Source: DATBAK01 sp036787815 (GTDB lineage Bacteria; Actinomycetota; Acidimicrobiia; IMCC26256; PALSA-610). From it: DNA of 11,122 nucleotides. The DNA is taken from the NCBI GenBank assembly GCA_036787815.1, contig DAIQOP010000127.1, positions 1 to 11,122 of the forward strand. The letters run 5' to 3'. The position numbers and the translations under genes are program-made. How positions within the stretch are numbered: position 1 is the stretch's first letter; every line of letters begins with the position of its first letter. Positions 5,935 to 10,548 of the stretch are shown here, in pieces. Under the pieces are notes generated by a model. That model saw nothing but the letters and a program-made list of their open reading frames with translations. It searched no databases and was not told where the DNA came from.

Positions 5935-6861
5935 ATGAGTGAGCGTCGCGAAGCGACGATGAGCGTTCCGGTCACCGCGCCGCGGATCCGGGATGCGAAG
6001 GGCTCAGGGACCCCGCTCGTGATGGTGACTGCCTACGACGCGCCTTCGGCCAGGGTGGTCGACGGAGCGGGCGTCGACATGATCCTGGTGGGCGACTCGG
6101 TCGCGATGGTGGTGCTCGGGTATCCCGACACCTTGCAGGTGACGACCGACGACATGGTGCACCACGTCGGCGCGGTCGCCCGCAGCCGGCCGCGTGCGCT
6201 CATCGTCGGCGACCTGCCCTGGCTGAGCTACCACGTGAGCCGCGACGAGACGGTGCACAACGCCGCGAAGCTCGTGCGCGCCGGCGCAGGAGCGGTGAAG
6301 CTCGAAGGCGGCCGTAAGCGCCTCGATTCGGTCGCGGCGATCCTCGATGCCGAGATCCCCGTGATGGGCCACATCGGGCTCACACCCCAGTCGATCCACG
6401 CGCTCGGCGGCTTCAAGGTGCAGGGCAAGCAGCTCGACGCCGCGCAGGTGATCGTCGACGACGCGATCGCCCTCGCCGAGGCCGGTTGCTTCGCGATCGT
6501 GCTCGAGTGCGTCCCCGACGGGGTCGCCCGCATGGTCACCGACTCGGTCGACGTGCCGACGATCGGGATCGGTGCCGGCCGCCACTGCGACGGCCAGGTG
6601 CTCGTGTTCCACGACCTCCTCGGCTTCACCAGCCCCGAGCATTCGGCTCCGAAGTTCGTGCGCCGCTACGCCGAGCTCGAGACGGCCGCGACCCTTGCCG
6701 TGGGCCACTTCGTCGACGACGTGCGCGAAGGGCGCTACCCGTCGAGCGAGGAGACGTACCACATGACCGATCAGATGGCCGACGTGTTCGAGCTCAACGG
6801 TCGGTCCGAGAGCGCGGTGCCGTCGGCCTCGGACGAGATCGGTGTCACACCCCCTCTGTAG
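5935..6861 (+). CDS. panB: 3-methyl-2-oxobutanoate hydroxymethyltransferase (ketopantoate hydroxymethyltransferase)
   Basis: A 308-residue TIM-barrel enzyme. It transfers a hydroxymethyl group from 5,10-methylene-tetrahydrofolate to 2-oxoisovalerate, the first committed step toward pantothenate and coenzyme A. Landmarks are VTAYDAPSAR (31-40), LVGDSVAMVVLGY with D54 (51-63), VGDLPWLSYH with D93 (91-100), VKLEGG with E124 (121-126), PVMGHIGLTPQS (142-153) and IVLECVP with E191 (188-194). By comparison with the E. coli enzyme, D54, D93 and E124 are metal/substrate ligands and E191 is the catalytic base. All are present. The length is slightly above the usual 260-280 because of a short, probably disordered C-terminal tail. 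No panC or panD is adjacent. The last bases of the gene, including the stop codon, overlap the candidate promoter of the rpsF operon. Confidence 0.95.
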   Translation: MSERREATMSVPVTAPRIRDAKGSGTPLVMVTAYDAPSARVVDGAGVDMILVGDSVAMVVLGYPDTLQVTTDDMVHHVGAVARSRPRALIVGDLPWLSYHVSRDETVHNAAKLVRAGAGAVKLEGGRKRLDSVAAILDAEIPVMGHIGLTPQSIHALGGFKVQGKQLDAAQVIVDDAIALAEAGCFAIVLECVPDGVARMVTDSVDVPTIGIGAGRHCDGQVLVFHDLLGFTSPEHSAPKFVRRYAELETAATLAVGHFVDDVREGRYPSSEETYHMTDQMADVFELNGRSESAVPSASDEIGVTPPL

Positions 6862-6864
6862 TGT
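6842..6864 (+). promoter_or_regulatory. Candidate rpsF-ssb operon promoter, PafBC/RecA-independent DNA-damage type
   Basis: GTGTCACACCCCCTC (6842-6856) is followed by TAGTGT (6859-6864). The layout TGTCACAC-N8-TAGTGT parallels the mycobacterial RecA-independent DNA-damage promoter (TTGTCRGTG-N8-TANNNT), which is activated by PafBC. The same 15-mer, with a weaker hexamer at identical spacing, occurs before dnaB. The hexamer overlaps the panB stop codon. Transcription would start near 6871, leaving a leader of about 140 nt. The assignment to PafBC is inference; the CAC in place of GTG half-site is a real difference. Confidence 0.42.
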
Positions 6865-6942
6865 CGGCGTCGATAGGACGTGACGAGGAAGCACTGGTAA
6901 CGTTCCCAGGCTCCGCCCCCGCAGACATGCAGATGCCGGTGG

Positions 6943-6988
6943 GTGCGGTGACACAACCGAATCCTGCTCCCCAGGGAGCCCGCTGCAC
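6943..6988 (+). promoter_or_regulatory. Candidate S6:S18 autoregulatory leader structure before rpsF
   Basis: GTGCGGTG (6943-6950) pairs with CGCTGCAC (6981-6988) over 8 bp including two G-U pairs. Inside, GCTCC (6966-6970) pairs with GGAGC (6975-6979) around a CCAG loop. Between the helices the 5' strand has a 15-nt unpaired stretch containing ACCGA (6956-6960), facing a single C. Leaders of rpsF in many bacteria bind the S6:S18 protein complex through a helix interrupted by an unpaired CCG that mimics 16S helix 22; this element has that general form and the correct place, about 25 nt before the start. It has not been checked against the published covariance model. Confidence 0.38.
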
Positions 6989-6997
6989 GCGGTCCAC

Positions 6998-7004
6998 AGG
7001 AGGT
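6998..7004 (+). promoter_or_regulatory. Perfect Shine-Dalgarno (AGGAGGT) fixing the rpsF TTG start
   Basis: AGGAGGT ends 8 nt before the TTG at 7013, and no ATG or GTG in frame fits the S6 N-terminus better. This supports a rare TTG start, often associated with tuned expression of ribosomal-protein genes. Confidence 0.8.
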
Positions 7005-7012
7005 ACAGGCCT

Positions 7013-7345
7013 TTGAGGCCGTACGAAGTCATGGTCATCCTCTCCACGGATCTGGAAGAGGAGACGATCCGGTCGAACGTCGAGCGGTGGTTGCAGCTCA
7101 TCGAGTCGAAGGGTGCCGAACGCGGCCTCATCGACTTCTGGGGCAAGCGCCGGTTCGCGTACGAGATCGGTCACCGCTGGGAGGGCTACTACGTCGTCCT
7201 CCAGGCGAGGGCCGAGCCCGCAGCGATGGACGAGCTGCACCGGGTGCTCTCCCTTGCTGACGAAGTCATCCGCCACAAGGTGCTTCGCGTCCCCGAGTCG
7301 GCCTACGGGCCGCCCGCGGTGGCCGGAACGCCAGCGGACGCATAG
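7013..7345 (+). CDS. rpsF: 30S ribosomal protein S6
   Basis: A 110-residue protein of the small-subunit platform, which assembles as a heterodimer with S18 on the 16S central domain. The N-terminus MRPYEVMVILSTDLEEE and the signature FWGKRRFAYEI (about 42-52) are typical, as is the segment WEGYYVVLQARAEPAAMDELHRVLSLADEVIRHKVLR. A short tail of about 14 residues beyond the core is common. The start is TTG, supported by the AGGAGGT upstream. It is the first gene of rpsF-ssb-rpsR-rplI: ssb begins 14 nt after its stop, so the two are very likely co-transcribed. A structured leader and a promoter candidate precede it. Confidence 0.96.
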   Translation: MRPYEVMVILSTDLEEETIRSNVERWLQLIESKGAERGLIDFWGKRRFAYEIGHRWEGYYVVLQARAEPAAMDELHRVLSLADEVIRHKVLRVPESAYGPPAVAGTPADA

Positions 7346-7359
7346 GGAGGATCCCAGAG

Positions 7360-7827
7360 ATGGCCAACAACAACACGATCACGATCGTCGGAAACGTCAC
7401 CCGTGAGCCCGAGCTGCGTTTCACCGCCAACGGGCGCTCGCAGCTCACGCTCGGGTTGGCGGTCAACCACCGCTATCCCGACCGCGGCCGGCCGGGCGAA
7501 TGGGTCGAGGAGACGTCGTTCTTCAACGTCGTCTGCTGGGCCGACCTCGCCGACAACGTGGCGGCGTCGGTGCAGAAGGGCTCGCGCATCCTCGTGATGG
7601 GCCGGTTGCGCCAGCGGAGCTGGGAGACCGACAACAACGAGAAGCGCTCGGTGGTCGAGGTGATTGCCGAAGAGGTCGGCCCCAGCCTGCGGTGGGCCAC
7701 CGCGCAGATCAGCCGGACCGAACGGCGCGGACCGGGCGAGAGTGCCCGGCCCGAGGCTGCGGCTCCCGCGGCGGCCGGAGTGCCCGCCGGCGGCGGCTAC
7801 GACGACTTCGGCGAAGAGCCCTTCTAG
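7360..7827 (+). CDS. ssb: Single-stranded DNA-binding protein
   Basis: A 155-residue OB-fold protein that coats single-stranded DNA in replication, recombination and repair, normally as a tetramer. The N-terminal domain reads NTITIVGNVTREPELRFTANG (5-25), then WVEETSFFNVVCWADLADNVAASVQKGSRILVMGRLRQRSWE, all canonical. A Gly/Pro/Ala-rich flexible linker (about 115-145) ends in the acidic tip DDFGEEPF, the conserved hook for SSB partner proteins. GGGAGG at 7345-7350 is 9 nt before the ATG. It sits between rpsF and rpsR as in most actinobacteria. The region just after its stop codon holds a 19-bp tandem repeat that copies the last codons and the stop region, and a hairpin. If the upstream promoter is of DNA-damage type, ssb would be the gene that explains it. 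Confidence 0.96.
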   Translation: MANNNTITIVGNVTREPELRFTANGRSQLTLGLAVNHRYPDRGRPGEWVEETSFFNVVCWADLADNVAASVQKGSRILVMGRLRQRSWETDNNEKRSVVEVIAEEVGPSLRWATAQISRTERRGPGESARPEAAAPAAAGVPAGGGYDDFGEEPF

Positions 7828-7859
7828 AGGCACAGAGCCGTTCTAGAGGCACGGTGCCG
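7822..7859. repeat. 19-bp tandem repeat at the ssb stop codon
   Basis: TTCTAGAGGCACAGAGCCG (7822-7840) is followed directly by TTCTAGAGGCACGGTGCCG (7841-7859), with two mismatches, and by a partial third TTCT at 7860-7863. The first copy includes the final Phe codon and stop of ssb, so it looks like a slippage duplication of the gene end. Confidence 0.8.
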
Positions 7860-7874
7860 TTCTTCTAGGGCTCT
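7834..7874 (+). terminator. Long imperfect hairpin between ssb and rpsR
   Basis: AGAGCC (7834-7839) pairs with GGCTCT (7869-7874), CTAGA (7843-7847) with TCTAG (7864-7868), and GGCA (7848-7851) with TGCC (7855-7858) around a CGG loop, with small unpaired stretches between. No U-tract follows (GGCCAAATCCC), so it is more likely an attenuator, processing site or mRNA stabiliser setting the ratio of SSB to S18 than a full terminator. Confidence 0.4.
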
Positions 7875-7907
7875 GGCCAAATCCCACGCGACTGGATGTT
7901 GAGGTAG

Positions 7908-8438
7908 ATGGCACAAGATCGGGAACGACGTAAGGGCAAGGGCAGCAAGAGCGCGGCCGCCGATCGGCGGCGCGTGCCCAAGAAGAAGACCTCGATCCTC
8001 ACGAGCGAGCGGATCGACTGGATCGACTACAAAGACGTCAACCTGCTCCGGCGGTTCATGTCCGAGCGGGCGAAGATCCGGGCCCGCCGGGTGACCGGCA
8101 ACTCCCAGCAGCAGCAGGTGGCCGTGGCCAAGGCGATCCGCCTGGCCCGGGAGATGGCGCTGCTTCCCTACAGCGTTCGCCAGGTGACCCAGCGCAGCAA
8201 GGGCGGACGTCGTGATCGCGGTGATCGTGGTGACCGCGGCGATCGTGGCGAGCTGCGGGCTCCGGTGGAGCTGCCGCTCGAGGCGCCCGAGGTCGACGAG
8301 GCCGTGCTCGCGAATCTCGGCGAGGTCGACGCCGGCCCGCTCGGCGGTTCGGTCGACGAGGTCGCCGGTCCGAACGGTTCCGATGTCGCGGAGAGCGCCG
8401 AGGCCGGTACCGAGGCTGACGCGGAGATCGAGGCATGA
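7908..8438 (+). CDS. rpsR: 30S ribosomal protein S18 with long acidic C-terminal extension
   Basis: A 176-residue protein; S18 is usually 75-90. The core, residues 26-90 (KKTSILTSERIDWIDYKDVNLL, FMSERAKIRARRVTGN, AIRLAREMALLPY), is canonical S18, the partner of S6 on the 30S platform. The N-terminus (1-25) is basic. There is no cysteine, so this is the zinc-independent (C-minus) form. After residue 90 come RSKGGR, four DRG units (103-114, from four 9-bp repeats at 8214-8249), and then an acidic Ala/Glu/Asp/Val-rich tail to 176, probably disordered. The tail uses the same high-GC codons as the core and stays in frame to the rplI overlap, so a frameshift or annotation error is unlikely. GAGGT is only 2 nt before the ATG, tighter than usual. 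Its TGA overlaps the rplI ATG (ATGA), implying coupled translation. Confidence 0.93.
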   Translation: MAQDRERRKGKGSKSAAADRRRVPKKKTSILTSERIDWIDYKDVNLLRRFMSERAKIRARRVTGNSQQQQVAVAKAIRLAREMALLPYSVRQVTQRSKGGRRDRGDRGDRGDRGELRAPVELPLEAPEVDEAVLANLGEVDAGPLGGSVDEVAGPNGSDVAESAEAGTEADAEIEA

Positions 8439-8881
8439 AGATCGTCCTGCGAGACGACGTCGACAATCTCGGTCAGAAGGGCGACGTCGTCGATGTCGCC
8501 GATGGGTACGCGCGCAACTACCTCGTCCCGCGTGGGTTGGCCATCAGGGCCGAGCGTGGCGTCGTGAAGCAGGCCGAAGCGATGCGGCGCAACCGCTCCG
8601 CTCGCGAGCAACGTGACCGTGAGGCCGCGCAGACCCTCGCGGCTCGGCTCACGGAGCGTACGGTCTCGGTTCCGGCCCGTGCCGGCGAGGGCGGCAAGCT
8701 CTTCGGGTCGATCACCGCGGCCGACATCGTCGCGGCGCTCCAGGATCAGCTCGGCATCGAGCTCGACCGCAAGCGGCTTTCGCTCGACGAGCCGCTGAAG
8801 GAGCTCGGCCCCGTCGAGCTTCCGGTCAGGCTGCACACCGACGTCGTCGTCGCGCTGAAGATCGACGTCGTCGCGCAGTAG
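8435..8881 (+). CDS. rplI: 50S ribosomal protein L9
   Basis: A 148-residue protein of normal length, at the base of the L1 stalk of the large subunit, where it contacts 23S rRNA and helps maintain reading frame. The N-terminal RNA-binding domain shows MKIVLRDDVDNLGQKGDVVDVADGYARNYLVPRGLA (1-36), the L9 signature. A long charged connecting helix (about 41-76, KQAEAMRRNRSAREQRDREAAQTLAARL) follows. The C-terminal domain has the usual GKLFGSITAADI (88-99) and ends VVVALKIDVVAQ. Its ATG overlaps the rpsR stop by ATGA, so it is the last gene of the rpsF operon and probably translated by re-initiation. A 259-bp gap separates it from dnaB. Confidence 0.96.
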   Translation: MKIVLRDDVDNLGQKGDVVDVADGYARNYLVPRGLAIRAERGVVKQAEAMRRNRSAREQRDREAAQTLAARLTERTVSVPARAGEGGKLFGSITAADIVAALQDQLGIELDRKRLSLDEPLKELGPVELPVRLHTDVVVALKIDVVAQ

Positions 8882-8951
8882 TTCGTCTGCTCGAAATCTC
8901 GCTTCTCCCAGCCGAGAGACGAGGGGTCGAGCCGCGCGGTTCGCGCGCGCA

Positions 8952-8960
8952 TGTGGATAA
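8952..8960 (-). promoter_or_regulatory. DnaA box (perfect TTATCCACA on the minus strand)
   Basis: TGTGGATAA on the plus strand is the exact complement of the consensus DnaA box TTATCCACA. It directly abuts the shared GTGTCACAC motif. It is accompanied downstream by near matches: TTGTCCCCA (8998-9006, plus), TGTGGATGA (9011-9019, minus) and CCGTCCACA (9029-9037, plus). Confidence 0.6.
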
Positions 8961-8983
8961 GTGTCACACCCCCTCGCCACGAT
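8961..8983 (+). promoter_or_regulatory. Second copy of the TGTCACAC promoter motif, upstream of dnaB
   Basis: GTGTCACACCCCCTC (8961-8975) is identical to the motif before the rpsF operon. At the same 8-bp spacing after TGTCACAC lies CACGAT (8978-8983), which keeps the A2 and T6 of TANNNT but not T1. Transcription from here would give a dnaB leader of about 150 nt. Confidence 0.35.
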
Positions 8984-9140
8984 GCTGGGCAAGGGTGTTG
9001 TCCCCAGCGCTGTGGATGACCAGCCCGTCCGTCCACAGGTAAGTCACAGGGTTTACCCCCTATCGACCCACAGGCCCGATAGGTCATTGTTCTTCGTAGG
9101 GCCACGTGCTGTGGGCGGGGAACGAAACGAGAGGGGACGC

Positions 9141-10499
9141 GTGGTCCAATCGGTCGAAGACGTCCGGTCGCGCAGTACAGCTCGGGTGCCTCCGCACAAC
9201 ATCGAGGCGGAGGAGTCGCTACTCGGAGCGATGCTCCTGTCCCGCGACGCGATGTTGGCCGCCGTCGAGGCGCACATCGAGCCGCCGGACTTCTACAAGC
9301 CCGCGCACGGCCAGATCTACGACGCGATGTACCTGCTCCACGGGCGGGGCGAGCCGGTCGACCCGGTGACCGTTGCCGAGGAGCTGCGCCACCGCGGATT
9401 GCTCGACGCGTTGGGCGGCCGCAGCACGTTGTTGCGCATCCAGGCGGCGACGCCGGCGTCGGCGAATGCCGAGCATTACGCGGGCATCGTGTCGGAGCTG
9501 TCGTTGCTCCGGCGGTTGATCGGCGTCGCGCACGACATCGCCGAGATGGGATACAACCCCGAAGACGACGTCGCCGAGACGCTCGATCGGGCCGAATCGA
9601 TGGTGTTCGAGGTCGCGGAGCGCCGGGTCACCGACTCGATGACGCACGTGTATCCGGCGCTCGAGCAGACGATGGACCAGCTCGCCAACCTCTACGCGCG
9701 CGAGGGGAACCTCAGCGGTGTGCCGACCGGATACACCGACCTCGACGCGATCCTCCTCGGGTTGCAGCCCTCCAGCCTCGTGATCGTCGCGGCCCGGCCC
9801 GGCCAGGGAAAGACCAGCTTCGCCTTGGGCGCCGCGGTGCACGTCGCGCTCGAATCCAACAAGCCGGTGCTCTTCTTCTCGCTCGAGATGGGCCACCTCG
9901 AGCTGACCCGGCGCCTGCTCGCGTCCGAGGCGCTCGTCAACGTGCAGGGCCTGCAGACCGGCAACCTCTCCGACCACGAGTGGACCAAGCTCAATCAGGC
10001 CGTCGGCCGGTTGGCGGAAGCGCCGATCTTCATCGACGACAACCCGCACTGCACCGTGATGGAGATGCGGGCCAAGGCCCGCCGTATCAAGGCCCGCCAC
10101 GGCGACATCGGCCTCATCGTCATCGACTACCTCCAGCTCATGACGTCGGGCAAGCGGGTGGAGTCACGGCAAGTCGAGGTGTCGGAGCTGTCCCGGGGGC
10201 TGAAAATCCTCGCCCGCGAGCTCGAGACGCCGGTGATGTGCTGCGCGCAGCTCAACCGTCAGCTCGAGTACCGCCAGGACAAGCGCCCGATGCTCGCCGA
10301 CCTTCGTGAGAGCGGGAGCATCGAGCAGGACGCCGACGTCGTGCTCTTCATCTACCGGGACGAGTACTACAACCCCGACTCGGAGCAGATGGGCACGGCG
10401 GAGGTCATCATCGCCAAGCACCGAAACGGACCGACGGGCAACGCGCACCTCGCGTTCATCGCCCGCAGCACCAAGTTCGCCAACATGGCTGTTTCTTAG
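9141..10499 (+). CDS. dnaB: Replicative DNA helicase DnaB
   Basis: A 452-residue hexameric 5'-3' helicase that unwinds DNA at the replication fork and recruits primase. The N-terminal domain opens with RVPPHNIEAEESLLGAMLLS (about 15-34), followed by FYKPAHGQIYDAM and the ASANAEHYAGIV segment. The RecA-like C-terminal domain has SGVPTGYTDLDAILLGLQPSSLVIVAARPGQGKTS with the Walker A lysine at about 224, LFFSLEMG, Walker B LIVIDYLQLM with D329, SRGLKILARELETPV, and RESGSIEQDADVVLFIYRDEYY. No intein interrupts the Walker A region, unlike several mycobacterial DnaBs. GTG 9141 is chosen because it follows GAGAGGGG and starts 15-20 residues before the homology; a GTG at 8961 in the same frame would begin inside the promoter motif and add a Pro/Arg-rich, non-family stretch. 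The stop converges on the MFS gene. Confidence 0.96.
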   Translation: MVQSVEDVRSRSTARVPPHNIEAEESLLGAMLLSRDAMLAAVEAHIEPPDFYKPAHGQIYDAMYLLHGRGEPVDPVTVAEELRHRGLLDALGGRSTLLRIQAATPASANAEHYAGIVSELSLLRRLIGVAHDIAEMGYNPEDDVAETLDRAESMVFEVAERRVTDSMTHVYPALEQTMDQLANLYAREGNLSGVPTGYTDLDAILLGLQPSSLVIVAARPGQGKTSFALGAAVHVALESNKPVLFFSLEMGHLELTRRLLASEALVNVQGLQTGNLSDHEWTKLNQAVGRLAEAPIFIDDNPHCTVMEMRAKARRIKARHGDIGLIVIDYLQLMTSGKRVESRQVEVSELSRGLKILARELETPVMCCAQLNRQLEYRQDKRPMLADLRESGSIEQDADVVLFIYRDEYYNPDSEQMGTAEVIIAKHRNGPTGNAHLAFIARSTKFANMAVS

Positions 10500-10548
10500 G
10501 GTCGCGCTCGCTTCGCTCGCTGCTGTGATGCGAGCCGCTGCGGCGTGC
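10500..10548. terminator. Convergent gap after dnaB, palindromic CGCTCGCTTCGCTCGC element
   Basis: The 49-bp gap between the convergent dnaB and MFS stop codons contains GCTCGC (10515-10520), which pairs with GCGAGC (10530-10535) around a 9-nt loop and could serve as a bidirectional terminator without a U-tract. It begins with GGTCGCGCTCGCTT, shared with the intergenic 68-bp tandem repeat, so it may be a fragment of the same repeat family. Confidence 0.35.

Larger units (their letters stand above)
8882..9140 (+). promoter_or_regulatory. Regulatory gap between rplI and dnaB
   Basis: No gene is supported here. It begins with short GC hairpins lacking a U-tract (for example CGCGC 8933-8937 with GCGCG 8943-8947), which may end the rpsF operon weakly. 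Next come a perfect DnaA-box 9-mer (8952-8960), the 15-bp motif shared with the rpsF promoter (8961-8975), several degenerate DnaA-box-like 9-mers up to 9118, and the inverted repeat CTGTGGA/TCCACAG (9010-9016 and 9032-9038). A purine-rich GAGAGGGG before the dnaB GTG (9129-9136) is the likely ribosome-binding site. Confidence 0.6.

Noticed and set aside
6898..6903. Second -10 box (TAACGT) for the rpsF operon
   Set aside because: It matches TANNNT, but no -35-like element sits at 16-18 bp spacing and such hexamers are common by chance; the upstream TGTCACAC-N8-TAGTGT is better supported.
8952..9118. Chromosomal origin (oriC) itself
   Set aside because: Only one perfect DnaA box, no AT-rich unwinding stretch, and no dnaA or dnaN nearby. 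A DnaA-responsive regulatory region is a more modest reading.
8961..9140. Earlier GTG start for dnaB at 8961
   Set aside because: It would begin inside the shared promoter motif and add 60 Pro/Arg-rich residues not found in DnaB; GTG 9141 has a purine-rich ribosome-binding site.
9780..9830. Intein in DnaB
   Set aside because: Walker A (ARPGQGKTS) and surrounding sequence are continuous and the protein has normal intein-free length.
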